The notes under the pieces were generated by a model, which saw nothing but the letters and a program-made list of their open reading frames with translations, did no database searches and was not told the origin of the DNA. From Bryum argenteum (lineage: Eukaryota > Streptophyta > Bryopsida > Bryales > Bryaceae), in the NCBI GenBank assembly GCA_037043015.1, contig CM073321.1, positions 38,336,420 to 38,400,419 of the forward strand: a stretch of DNA of 64,000 bases. The letters are read 5' to 3'. A program made the translations under genes and the position numbers. Below, one piece after another: positions 45,789-57,394 of the stretch (position 1 is its first letter; every line of letters begins with the position of its first letter).

Positions 45789-45796
45789 TTTAAATA
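45789..45796 (-). promoter_or_regulatory. TATA-like box upstream of the ORF at 45628
   Basis: On the minus strand TATTTAAA is followed about 30 bp on by a CT-rich transcribed-leader-like stretch and ATG at 45628. It may be the promoter of an LTR or of a gene captured behind pol. Confidence 0.4.
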
Positions 45797-45809
45797 CGCC
45801 TTGATTTCT

Positions 45810-48800
45810 ACGGCCCTGGAGTTAAAAGTCGGCGGAGTGGTGCTTATGACTGACAAAGGCGACTTGCTGGAGTTTATTTCGGCGGCTGTTATAGGTATTT
45901 GAGTGCCTATTATTGCTAGCGTTTGTTCAAAGTCGATGGGGTTCTCCTCATCAGTTATGATGACCGAATTTCTGTGGTGATGATAGTTGTACCCCTTGTT
46001 TTGGTCGGTGTTGTAAGCTACTTGGATGTGACTTAGATATACCAGTCGAAGGCTGGTTTCCTTGGCATCCGTAGAGTCTGTGATGTCTAGCGAGGCTGGC
46101 TGTTCCTGCGCCTCTGCCGACAGAAGGTTTTGCAGCTGTCCTAAGCTTACGGTTGCATGTTGGTTGGAAGTATTTGTATGATACTGCTTGAGTTTTGCCG
46201 TGTTGACTATGGTCGCCTGTGCATCGTAGTTATCGTTGCTTACCAGGATAAACGTGTTGTTCGGCAAAGCTAGTTGCACCCTGTATGGTCTATGCCAAAT
46301 CAATCCCAACTTGGATTCCCGGATTTTTGGATCTCTTGGAGACCACAGCACTTGATCACCTTTTTGGAATATTTGAGGGGGTTTAGAGCCTTAGAAATAT
46401 TTTGCTCTGAGTTGTTGTCTTTGTAAGATGTTCATTTTTGAGTCTCCTTGGAATTCCTCGAGCTTGTGAAGATCTTCCACGCAAGGTGCTAAAACGCAAT
46501 GAAGTTGGTAGTCCCTTGGTTGCATGGATTTAAATGGGGGAACAATGTATTCCATTGGTAACAGGGGTTGGGTCCCATAAACTGACTCAAAAGGGCTGAA
46601 ATGGGTGGCTGCTTTAGTGGCCACCTTGTAGGCCTACAATGCTGCGGGCAAGCAGTCATCCCAGTCCACCTGGTTAGCAATTACAAACTTGTGCGGCATT
46701 GTAAGGATGGTTTTGTTTGTGGATTCCGCCTCGCTGTTTCCAAGGGGGTAATATACCGTGCTTGTTCTATGCTTGATGAGGTGGTTATCAATGAGATTCC
46801 CGATGGCTGCATTGACAAAATGCGTGCCTTGATCTGAGGCTATTTCCAAGGGGGAATCAAAATGAGTAATAATGTTCTCGTAGAGGAATGTGGCTGTTAC
46901 CATGGCGGTATTGTTGCGTAATGGCTTTGCCTCTACCCACTTGGTGGTGTAATTCGTCGCAAGAAGGATGTATTTGTATCCTTGTTTGGTTGTTGGTTTG
47001 ATTGGACCCACCAAATCTAATTCCCACCGTTGAAATGGTTCCAATGGAGCTATGGGTTTGAGTCGTACCTTTCCTTGATGTTGGAAATTGGTGGTGGCAA
47101 CTTGGCAAGCGTGGCAATTTTTGATATATACAAATACATCCTTGTGTACCGTTGGCCACCAATATTTGGCAGCAAGTATATTTTTAACAGTAGTATCGCG
47201 TCCCTGGTGTCGGCCTGCGGGGCCAACGTGGAGGTTAAAGATAATCTGTTGTTGCTCCTCTGTGGGTACATAGAGTCTGATCTCGAAATCAGACCCTTTG
47301 CGATACGGTTTGCCGTCAACCACGATGTATCGCAACGTGGTTCGCACAAAACTCGTTTTCTGTGTGCCTGCTAGTCCTTTTGGAATAATGCCCTGAACTA
47401 AGTATGCCATGGTATCTTGTCTCCAATCGTTTTGGGTTTCCGCGGTGGCAAGGCTGGCAGTCAGCAAGGCAGCTTGGATATATGGTTCGTTAAAGGAATC
47501 GTCTATGCCTTCCTTGGTGGTATTCGTGTCTCTGGATAAGTAATCTGCCACTGTGTGCCGCTTTCCTGGTACAAAGACTACCTCGAAGTCATATTCCATG
47601 AGAATCAAGATCGACCGAGCTACACGTGTGGTGATCAATGGTTGGTATACTAAGTAAGATAAACTATGGTGGTCAACCACGAAACGAAACTTGTTTCCTA
47701 GCAAGTAATGCCGCAATTTCTTGACTACGTTGACCATAGCTAGTGCTTCCCTTTCCATGGTTGAATAGTTGCGTTGCGCCTCGTTCAACAATATGCTAGC
47801 GTAAGCCACCGGTTGATCGTGCTTGCCGTTGACGTTCTATGCGAACATGACTCCCACGGCAATCTTGGAGGCATCCGTGTGGACATATAATGGCTTGGTC
47901 TAGTTTGGGCGAGTAATATTGGAGCTTCCAAATAAGCCTGTTTGATTTTATCCAAGTCGGTTTGCGCGGCCGGTGTCCAATCCCGTGGGTAGGAGTACCT
48001 CGCGTAATTTAGAGCTGTTATTAAGGCAGTGAGATGTGCTAGCTTCTCGATGTACATCCTATTGAATTGCGAAATGCCAAGCAGCCTTTTGATGCGTGGA
48101 TGGGGTCATGTCAAGGATATCTTGGATCTTGGATGGATCTGGGAGCTTCCCATACTTGCAAACAAAATATCCGAAGATGACCATGGCAAAAAATAAGAAC
48201 ATGCATTTCTCCGCATTCAAACTTACTATGTTTTCTTGGCAGGCTTGGAAGATCTGTTGTAATTGGCCAACATGGTCCTGCATACGGCCATATACTATTC
48301 CATCATCGAAATAGATAAGGAAGAACTTCTTCAAGTATGGGCGAAAAACAATTTCATGACGCATTGAAATGTCATGGGTGCATTTTTAGCTCCAAATGGC
48401 ATTCTTTCGAATTGATAGAGCCCCCACTCTGTAGAAGAAACGGTTGTGTTCTTGTCTTGCTCCGCCATGGCGATTTGGTAGTAACCTGAAATGCAATCTA
48501 GGAAAGAGTACATTATGTGTCCAGCTACTTCATCAATGATTTCCTACATGTAAGGTAAAGGATAGTGATCATTTTTTGTTGCCGCATTTAATTTGCGAAA
48601 GTCTACACAGATTCGTAATGAGGCGTTCTTTTTGGGAATGATCACCATCGAGGACACCTATAGTGCCGAGTCTAGCAGGAATATGAATTTGGCACAAAGT
48701 AGTTTGTCCAACTCAGTTTTGACTCTGTACCGGGTGGGCGTTTGGTATCAAGTCAATGGTATGTTCCGCTATATTCCTCACTATCCCTTTTAAATCTTCA

Positions 48801-49407
48801 TGCGTCTACGCAAAGATATCTGGTTCTTTGCCCAGTCATGAATTGCATTTATGTCTCGTGACCAAGGTCGTTCTAGAATCATAGGAAAATTACTACTATC
48901 CGCCATGTTTGTAACAATAAAAGTTGCTGGGGTAGAAATACTGTGGATAGTGATGGCTACGGTGGCTAATATCCCTAACGAAGTTACCAGAGCATCATTT
49001 GCCATTCTTAGGACAAACTGAGTTGTCGTTGGCGGTGGAAGTCCTAATTGCTGCCGCAGGTGATTGCTGATCATGTTGACTACGGAGCCTCCGACGACCA
49101 ATACATTGGCCAATTGATGTTGTTTTAAGCTTACATGTATGACGGCGGCATCCGTGTCGATTGTGGTTGCGCTGAGATCCACGGTTGCCATAGTTGTGTT
49201 TGTTGTCTTGTTAATGTTTTGTATGTATGATTGCAATTCTGGACTGATTTTCAACAAATAAGCTAAGGTGATTCGTACGACAGTTTTGTCCAAGATATGT
49301 TGCATGTCTGGGACCACAGGTGTGTCAAAGTCAGCTTGAATCTTTGTCCTGAGATTAAATAATCTCTCCCAATGTTGCTCTGCGAAAGGTTTGCGGTGTT
49401 CCACCAC
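45810..49407 (-). pseudogene. Ty3/gypsy retrotransposon pol (protease, RT, RNase H, integrase)
   Basis: The order on the minus strand is as expected. Protease-like (48790-49407) has VLVVGGSVVNMISN, the catalytic Asp of the DGGS-type motif being Val. RT (48059-48790) has DFRKLNAATKNDHYPLPYM and the active YFDDGIVYG. RNase H has VDHHSLSYLVYQ and FVPGKRHTVADYLSRD. The integrase has an H-H-C-C zinc motif (CHACQ), DLVGPI, SDQGTHFVN and a Glu region. The C-terminal ALxAYK and LPNNTFILV segments follow. TAG stops at 46634, 47837, 47900, 48544 and 48658 and TAA at 46391 fall on conserved Trp or Gln sites. Frameshifts are also present. It is inactive. Confidence 0.9.
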
Positions 49408-49612
49408 GTGGTTATCTATAGTAGCTTTGCATCTTGTGGTTACCGCGACAGTGCTTATAATAGCTACATTGGTTCTGTGGACTTCTGTGAGCGTAACTCC
49501 CCCTCGTCGATTGGTTGGATTTACTTCAGAGCTGCCCGTGGTTGCCTTGGTGTCTGGGGACTGAGGTACGGGTGTTGGCCCAGCGTTGTTTCAAAACCGA
49601 GCATTGGCCCCG

Positions 49613-50497
49613 TCAATGATGAGGTGATCCACATTCCCAGCAACCGTCGCTCCTGCCAGGTTGGAAAGAATCCACGTTGATTGCATCCAGAAACATGGTT
49701 GCGGCCGTGGCCCGCGTGGGTCGGGTGTCTTCGTGCCTTGCTGATCCGTTGGAAAACCAACAACGCCGAGCGTGTGATTTTTCACAGATTGTGCAAGGTG
49801 CGGGTGCAGAACGGGTGGTCGCTCGAGATGTTGGGAGTGGTAACAATGGTGTCTGAGTCTTATGAATGACGCTGAACTCCCTGCTGTTATCGTTGGCGGC
49901 GGCTAGTATGTCCCGTAGTGTTTTGACACCACAGATGATGATACCTTGCTGTATCCATGGCAACAATCTCTTTTTGTACCATTCGCATTGGTAATCCTCA
50001 TCGGGCCGTTGGCTGAGTTTGTCTGCTAATTGTTTAAATCGGTTGTAAAATTTGTCAACATGTTCGTTTCTTTCTTGCTGGATGTTTTCTAAAGCTCGTA
50101 GTATTTCTGAGTTTGTCTTCAGTTTCTCAGATTTCTGTAAAAAACTCATCTCCATTTCTTCCCATGTCGGCAACAGGTGCTCGGCCTCAAAATCAATGTA
50201 CCAATTTATGTGATTGCCTCGGAGCGTAGTTCCGAATATGTTCTGCAAGTCTTCAATGCTTGTGACTCCTTTGGTTCGTGCTATAACTTTAAATCTACAA
50301 ACATGCCAATCCAGGTCGCCAGAGTCATCAAAGACTAGGTAAGGTATTTTCGGTAGCTTAATGAGCCTGTCGCGTTCCATAGATGCCATGGAAGCGACCA
50401 CCGTGGGATCGATGGGCGATAGTGCTGATGGTCCTATGATTAATATGGGTGGGTTTGGGATGTTCGTCGATGTTCCTATCCCCAGTAGATAGTGCAA
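49613..50497 (-). pseudogene. Ty3/gypsy gag-like region
   Basis: The open frame encodes a typical retrotransposon gag. A capsid-like segment (HVCRFKVIARTKGVTSIEDL, INWYIDFEAEHLLPTWEEME) is followed by helical sequence (LENIQQERNEHVDKFYNRFK) and a zinc-knuckle remnant ending CWECGSPHH. It lies upstream of the protease on the same strand. The 3' end overlaps a frame change into pol. Confidence 0.8.
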
Positions 50498-50499
50498 AT

Positions 50500-51640
50500 T
50501 TTAACAATTTGATCTTGGCATTGGCAAGGTTGTGATATGGGGTTTGTTGAGGTAATCGGCCGGACGAAACGGACGTACGAGTTGTCCTGGATAAACAGGC
50601 GTGCCCACCCACCTTGATTGTAGGGGGTGTGTTATTTTTCATGTGTAACAAACTTTGCAGTAAAAAGCCATGTAGGAGGTGACGTATAAGTCCATCGTGG
50701 CGTCGGGGCGAATGAAATTGTGCCAAGGCGGGTGAACTTTTGTTAAGGCGGGTGAACTTTTGAGGGGGCGGGTAAACTTTTGAGGGGGCAAGTGAACTTT
50801 TGAAAGAGCGGGTGACATTAGTGGCGGGGCGGATGAGGGGGGAGGGGGAGGGGGAAGTGGGGTACGGGGGTAAGGGGAGTAAGGGGGAGGGGTAAGGGGG
50901 AAGTAGGGGAGGGGAAAGGGGGAGTAAGGAAGGGGGTAAGGGGGTGTAGGAGGGATAGGGGAGGGAGTAAGGAGGGGTAAGGGGAGTTGCTGCATTTTTA
51001 AAATTTTTTAAAATTTTTTAAAATTTAAAAAAAAAAGTTATTTGAAGAAGAATAAAATATACATAATACCACCCACCTGTATATTCTTTAGTCTTCATAT
51101 AAATTTTGATCGTAAAATCAAATATATGGTTAAACCAATAGGATGATAAATTTATTTGTAGTTTAGTATTGGGAAGAAGAATCAAATAAACATAATACCA
51201 CCCACCAGTATATTTTTTAGTCTTAATATAAATAGTAAGCGTAAATTCAAATATAGGGTTAAACCATTAGGATGATGAACTTATTTGTAATATAGCATTG
51301 AGAAGAAGAATCAAATAAACATAATACAAGGTGGGATTGGAGAGAAATAGGACACATTTTAAGAAGATCATTCATTTGGGATGTGGTAGCTCGAATTTGA
51401 AATAGAGGGGGGAATTGGTGTGTGGTGGGGCAAATTTGAATAAGAGGGGGAAGTACAAAAACTTGAATTCTCTCTTTCCTTGGATCCCCCCTTCTTCCAA
51501 ACACCGGGTATTTTTAAGGTAATGAAGTCCAAACATTCCTCACTAAAGCCGGGATTTGGACTTTCCCGGATATAGTAGGAGAATGTTTGACTTTTCTATG
51601 ATTGGATTGACTATGCCTTCCCTTCCCTTCTCTTCTCCCC
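50500..51640. repeat. Minisatellite and AT-rich DNA upstream of gag
   Basis: At about 50725-50815 a unit containing GCGGGTGAACTTTTG repeats four or five times. GGGGAAG/GGGTAAG low-complexity sequence extends to about 50990. From 51040 to 51330 a unit of roughly 130 bp with AAACATAATACCACCCACC is repeated. No gene was seen. Confidence 0.75.
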
Positions 51641-52680
51641 CCACTTCTCTCTTTCTTTTCTTGTCCTCCCCTCTCCACCCCCCCCTCACCTTCACCCCCC
51701 CCCCTTCACCCTGACCCCCCCCCCTCATCCTCACCCCCCCTCACCTCGCCTCCCCCTCACCTCACCTCCCCTCACCCTCACCCCCTCACCCCCCCTCACC
51801 CCCTCCCCCCACCCCCTCACCCTTCCTCACCCTCACCTCCCCTCACCCTCCTCACCCTCACTACCCTTACTCTCCCCTCACTCCTCCTTACCCCCTCCAC
51901 CCCGCCCCCGGCACCCACCGCTAACCCCGTGGTAACCGCCCCTACCCCCGTGGTACCCGCCCCAACCCCTCCGGTAGACGCCCTTATCCCCCGTAAGCCG
52001 CCCCTCCCCCTCCCCCCTCCTCCGTAGCCGCCTCCCCCGTAACCCGCTCCTCCCCCCGTAACCCGCCCCTCCCCGTAATCCGCCCCTCCCCGTAATCCGC
52101 CCCTCCCCCCTCACCTACCCCACCTAGTTTTGTGAAAAAGTTTGCGAAGGTTTCTTTCATCTCTTTCACCAATCTTATATTATGCAAAAAAGCATCATTT
52201 ATAGAATAACCAAATCTAAACATTTCCTCACTAAAGCCGGGATTTGGAGTATCCCGGATATGGTAGGGGAATGTTTGGATTTGCTATGATTGGATAGACC
52301 ATTCCTCCCCTCCTCTTCCCCTTCTTCCCCTTCTCTTCTCTTCCTTCCCCTTCTCTCCCCACTCCTCCCTTTTTTTTCTTCTCCTCCCCTCTCCACCCCC
52401 TCCCACCCGCCCCCTCATCCTCATTCCCCCCTCATCCTCACCCTTTCCTCAGCCCCCCCTCAGCCCACCCTCACCCCCTCTCATCCCACCTTCACCCCCC
52501 CTCACCCTCACCACCTCTTCTCCCGCCCCCCCCATACTCCGCCCCCCTGTACCCGCCCCCCCTTACCCGCCCCGGACCCCTCTCACCCGCCCTCGCCCCC
52601 CCTCACCCGCCCCTATCTCCTTTCACTCGCCCCTATCCCCTTTCACCCGCCCTATCCTCAGTCCTACGTAGCGCGTACGT
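51640..52680. repeat. C-rich low-complexity region with a duplicated 75-bp block
   Basis: Dense CCCCTCACC- and CCCCTCCC-type runs (51640-52130 and 52300-52660) flank a block at 52221-52294 that copies 51533-51605 (shared CTCACTAAAGCCGGGATTTGG). The Pro-rich or Gly-rich ORFs are artefacts. It probably represents expansion of a simple repeat inside the retroelement. Confidence 0.85.
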
Positions 52681-52784
52681 GGCGGCCAAGTGGCTTGGTT
52701 TTTACCTAAACCCTTGCCACGTCCTCGTTTTTTTACCTAAACTAAAAGTCAACAGAGGTTTGACCATATCGAGCGAGCAAGAGC

Positions 52785-52987
52785 TCAATCGGACGGACAA
52801 GGCGGACGGACGGGCAGGCGGCGTGCCCGCCCGATATGACAACTTGGGCATTGGTGGCGTCGTTCTTTGCCGCCAAATCTGTCATTTGTTGTTTCATCCA
52901 CTAGAGTAGTTCTTTCGTGGTATCTAGGTCGTCTAGGAGTGTGGCCTCGGGTTCCATGTTCTTCTTTGTCAGTTTCCGTGGAGCCAT
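52785..52987 (-). pseudogene. N-terminal gag fragment of a gypsy-like element
   Basis: From ATG at 52987 the minus strand reads MAPRKLTKKNMEPEATLLDD, then TTKELL, TAG (52901), WMKQQMTDLAAKNDATNAQV. Upstream on the same strand a TTTTTGAGACCATGTTGGGG stretch resembles an LTR end plus primer-binding site. It may be the true start of the gypsy element whose gag continues at 50497, separated by the low-complexity expansion. Confidence 0.5.
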
Positions 52988-53279
52988 GGTGTCTTGTTTC
53001 GAGGTTGTTTATTTTTTTCCGGAATGACTCAACATTCCATCCCCAACATGGTCTCAAAAATGTTAGCTTGGATTACGGGGGATGGAGTGCTTTAGGAGTT
53101 CATCCCAAGCAACAGAGTAGTTTCTTAGGGCAATAGGGAAGGAACGAGACTGCAGGCAGCTCATGCCAGGGATGTCGCAGCGTCCGGACGTCTGGACGTC
53201 CATCGGACGTCCGGCAAGGGTCCAGGGACCGTCCGTGACTTAGAGATTCTGGTCTTTTTACTAAGGGTAAATGAGCATC

Positions 53280-53530
53280 GAGGTGCGTTCATTGGTCAAA
53301 CCACCCCGTCGACCGGTCCTCCAGCTCACCGTCCGCCCGACTCACCGGTCGGCTGGCCGGCCGTCGGGGAGGGCGACCGGCGGTCTGCGTGGTCGACTGG
53401 CCGTTGGCCCACCGGTCCGGCCTTCGGTCCAGCCGTCGGTCCCAGGTGACCAGCCTTCAGTCCGGCCATCGGCCCGGGCGACCGGCCGTCGGCCGCTTCG
53501 ACCGCCTGTGGGCGGATGGTCCCCTTCAGC
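53280..53530. repeat. GC-rich CGGTCGGC/CCGGTCGG-type repeat near the hAT gene
   Basis: Irregular repeats of CCGGTC, GGCCGTCGG and GGCGACCGG occur here. Just upstream (53175-53240) are inverted GTCCGGACG and CGTCCATCGGACGTCCGG motifs of the kind found in hAT subterminal regions. Similar repeats recur at 59770-60030 and 60960-61140. Confidence 0.7.
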
Positions 53531-53798
53531 ATCCAACGGTTTAGGAGTATTTCAGTTTCAAATTGCAACGGTCATATTCAGAGTTGGATGGTATTTAAGA
53601 GAAGAGACATTGAATCTCATTTCACTTCCGAATTTCGAACTTTTTCCAAGGGCTTTGAGCTGCATAATTCATTTTATGTGTACATTGCTTGGTAGGTATT
53701 GAATTCGGAAGTGAGGATTTCCGTAAGGAACTATTGCCATTTTTTTCACGTCCCGGTCCCACCACAGTTTATGACTTTGAGGCGTCCTATTTATAAAA

Positions 53799-55791
53799 AT
53801 GGGCCCTGCTCCACATGAGCCTTGGTTTAGAGACATCGAGAAAGAAGGCAAAGCGTCCGGGTCCTTCATACAGTGCTCACTGTGTCATGTAATAGTTTCT
53901 AAGAAGAAGAGTCGGAATCTCAGTCATTATGGGTACGAGAAGATTCCTGGACATAGGGATTCGAGTTCTGCCTTTTGCCTAAAGCTGCCTAGGGAAATTA
54001 GGCAGTTATTTTTAAGATGTGGCGGGGGGTTCCCTCCATATAACGGAGAATTGGATGGATTATTGGTGAATGTTCTCTCACTCCATCCACGGACGTTCCA
54101 GGTGCCTCAAAACATGACATTCCAGAAACCACTAGGAGTAACTCTTGTGCCCGAAATGATGCGTTCAAAGCTGCCGTGATGAAGACTGCTGGATTTCAAA
54201 AATCCTATGCTCCACCATCTTACCATGACATTCGGACAAGGTTGTTAGGAGAAGTAAAGACGGAGTTACAAAAGAAACTAGATAGTAGACTCTCGGAGAG
54301 CCTTCGGAAGTTTGGAGGAACTTTGACCATGGATGGATGGTCATCTGTGACCAGTCGCCCTTTGGTGAATGCGATGCTCGTGACTCAAGCTGGAGAGCTT
54401 TTTCTTGGAGCTCTGGATACTACTGGCATAGAAAAAACAGCGGTGTACATGTCAACTCTCATGTTGAAGTACATAGAAGAAGTTGGACCAGAGAACATTG
54501 TTCAAGTATGCACAGACAATGCTTCTGAAATGCTCAATGCCTCAAGAATAGTCCTTGAGAAATATCCGCACATTTTCATGCAAGGGTGTGCGACACATGC
54601 AATGGACTTGTTGTTGGAGGATTGGGAAAAGGCTGGATGGATGGCGAATACTTTGGTCATGGCGAAGAGAATGGTCAAGTTTATCAAGAGGCGACAAATG
54701 CCCCTAGTTGTGTTTCGTAAACATGAGGCGAAATTCAGCCTACTGATGCCTGGGAAAATTAGATTTGCTAGTCAATTCATAATGATAGATCGCTTGTTGG
54801 AGGTCAAGGAATCATTGGAGCAAGTTGTTGTCGACCCTATGTTCACAGCCTATGCCTCGAAGAAGACGGTATCTGCTAGAGATAAGCTTATATTCTCCCG
54901 TAAGGTCAAGAAGGTGGTGTTGAGCGATGACTTTTGGGAGCAATGCAAAAGATTACAGGATATGGTGGCCCCCGTAGTCTATGCTCTGAGAGAATTCGAC
55001 GGCAAGGCTCCTAGTACGGACAAGGCTTGGCATATCATGCGTGATCTTGAGAGACATGTCCATACTTTGCATGCACCGCCAATCTCATTGGAACCACTTG
55101 AGGTGGCCACCGCAAAAGAGGAGTTTTACCATCGGAAACGGCTCATGGCAACTGATTACATGGCGCGGCTGCACTTTTAAATCCTTATTTACTACATGAC
55201 CAAGAGTTAGCTAACGATCCCGATCTTACAATAGCTTGCAAGCGTGTTTCACAAAAACTACGCAAACGTGGTGAGTGAATTTCTTGCGTTTCGAGTAAGG
55301 GGTCCACCATTCCATGACATGCTGGAGCCTAATACTCAAAACTAGCTCCACATGCATGGTGGGAGTTTGAAGGTGTTTTTGCTAAGCTCCTCTCTCCAAT
55401 TGCAAAACGAATACTAGCACAGACCGTGTCCTCGTCGGCTTGCGAACGCAACTGGAGTAGCTACTCTTCTGTTCACGACAAGAATTGGAATTTAAAAAAT
55501 GCCAATGTTCCTCGTACTGCCACGGGGTTACAGCACATGCTTGGCACTTCCAAGTCGCATAAAAGAAAATCTGTAACGGTTCCAATTGTTCCGCCTAAAA
55601 AACCAAAGATCCCTGCTAATCTCCCCGAATTTGATACTTGGCATAAGTATGGGAATATACAATGTCCAGAGAATAAACCCAAGATCAAAAAAGAGGTTCC
55701 ATGCGATTATGAATATGATCCTACGGGGTCTAGTAGAGCTGAAGTGAAGGGAGATAGCGAGTATGAGCAATCCTCTGGTCCTGATGAGTAG
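53799..55791 (+). pseudogene. hAT-family transposase, frameshifted
   Basis: A BED-type zinc finger (IQCSLCHVIV, with His later) is in the first frame from ATG at 53799. The second frame (54176-55180) has the DUF659 signature: LTMDGWSSVTSRPLVNAM, VQVCTDNASEML, GCATHAMDLLLEDW. After another shift near 55170 (ALLNPYLLHD in the alternative frame), the C-terminal dimerisation domain follows: ILAQTVSSSACERNWSSYS (55400-55470). The tail is acidic and ends at TAG 55789. At least two frameshifts make it non-functional. Confidence 0.9.
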
Positions 55792-56115
55792 TTGAATTTG
55801 GCATCTTTATGTAGTATAGGTTCATAGAACTTATACTTATTATAGAAATTGTAGCTATAGTTTATTGTAGTACTTTATTGTTATACTTTGAATGCATTTG
55901 GAGATTCTATTGTCTACATGACTACATTTATTGTGTTGAAAAATATTACATATATTTTTACATACTTGTTGTACGATGGTCTTCACTCTCAAGCATAGAG
56001 AAAAAATGCACATTAAATCAGAAAGATTACAACCCTTTACTTCAAAAATAAGGCCCCATGGATCAATGGTGGCATTTTCATCATATTTAAAACAACATCC
56101 ATACAACCTAGAAAA

Positions 56116-56118
<3 letters not shown>

Positions 56119-56159
<41 letters not shown>
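56119..56159. repeat. (AT)n microsatellite
   Basis: About 20 uninterrupted AT units. Confidence 0.98.
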
Positions 56160-56163
<4 letters not shown>

Positions 56164-56200
56164 TATACGTGCAACTTAAGGTCCAACATCCGTTCTAACT

Positions 56201-57394
56201 TCAAACTGAAGATCCATCCGATTGACCAATCTGAGTTATACTACGAATACGCGGTCTTTGACTTGGACGGGCAATTCGACCGCCCTCTTCATACTCTCGA
56301 TCCGCGGCTGCAATTTCGCCTCTCATTTCCACCTGCCAACTATCCTCCCCATCTTCGCCCGATTGCCTCTTCCGCTTTTTGCTAGGATCCACTTGTTTGT
56401 TACGTAAGATTTCCATGGCCTTCTCGATCTTTGCAACGACATCCTGTACAACACCTTCGAACTCATCCAATAATAGAAGTTGTGTGTCTTTTGGGTTTAA
56501 AAGACATTCTCTCCAAACCGAAATGGCTTCATCGATACGCACATCAAACTTCTTCACTGCATCCCAATAAGAGACCTCCACATCTTCAAAAGAATTTTCC
56601 GGTATCGAAGTCCGGTATATTGTGGCCTCCTCCAATTTCGCAAGGACCACAGCTCTTCCATTTGGAGTATGATCGTACTTTTTGTACTCCTCACCAAAGC
56701 TGGTTGAATTGGTTATTTCGTGCCATGAACCATCTTCTCCCTTTTCTACTCTCTTTGGAGGAAATCGAAAGAAACGGTTGTGTTCGACGCTCCAATGTCC
56801 TCCAAAATTACGACAAAACAACTCTCGTTGCTCATCACCTTCAATATTCCTCGACCTTATCTCTATTTTGTAATCTTGTGTCATCTTAAATAACTCATCA
56901 TGCTCCCCACCATATTGAATGGCTAGTTGGTGTTTTGATTCGGACGTACTCCAGTTCAGTGCATTTCCCCAATCAGAGTAGTTTAGAAATTTCTTTGGGT
57001 ATTGATCCAGTGGAAGATTCCATCGGTTGAACTCGTGCCCTAGTGACATAAGATCTCGTATGCCCATCATCTCGTAGAATCTCGTGCTAAATGGAGAGCG
57101 ACATACCGGACATACCGATTTTGTCATCGCATATCGGCATATGCAAGTAACATGGAATTTATGGCCACATTGGCCCAACGTGTATGCGCCCTCTGGACCA
57201 AAATTATGTAGGCACACCGCACATTTGTCTTTAAGTATTGCGGGAGGAGGGTCGCATATGTTGATTACAATGCGAGCTGACTCTTGTAGGTGCGATGAGA
57301 ATCTACTATACGGCGCCCATCCTTCCTCTATCTCCATAGTCCAATCAACATCATTGTTTTGCCCCATCTTAGAGTAGTTTGTACGCTCCATCAT
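56201..57394 (-). CDS. RING-H2 finger protein of unknown role
   Basis: Unbroken 397-codon frame from ATG at 57394. Residues 58-98 form a complete RING-H2: C58, C61, C76, H78, H81, C84, C95, C98 (CAVCLHNF through CPVCRSPF), so it is a predicted E3 ubiquitin ligase. A central region of about 200 residues has Trp/Tyr-rich unknown sequence. A basic cluster near the C-terminus (PSKKRKRQSGED) is a likely nuclear signal. The ATG overlaps the stop of the upstream ORF by four bases (ATGA), unusual for a plant nuclear gene. The four-ORF cluster may be a degenerate single gene, a mobile-element gene set, or a transcript translated by re-initiation. Confidence 0.75.
   Translation of the reverse strand: MMERTNYSKMGQNNDVDWTMEIEEGWAPYSRFSSHLQESARIVINICDPPPAILKDKCAVCLHNFGPEGAYTLGQCGHKFHVTCICRYAMTKSVCPVCRSPFSTRFYEMMGIRDLMSLGHEFNRWNLPLDQYPKKFLNYSDWGNALNWSTSESKHQLAIQYGGEHDELFKMTQDYKIEIRSRNIEGDEQRELFCRNFGGHWSVEHNRFFRFPPKRVEKGEDGSWHEITNSTSFGEEYKKYDHTPNGRAVVLAKLEEATIYRTSIPENSFEDVEVSYWDAVKKFDVRIDEAISVWRECLLNPKDTQLLLLDEFEGVVQDVVAKIEKAMEILRNKQVDPSKKRKRQSGEDGEDSWQVEMRGEIAAADREYEEGGRIARPSQRPRIRSITQIGQSDGSSV

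Noticed and set aside
51640..52700. Gly-rich and Pro-rich ORFs
   Set aside because: They come from C-rich simple repeats with no domain and no codon structure.
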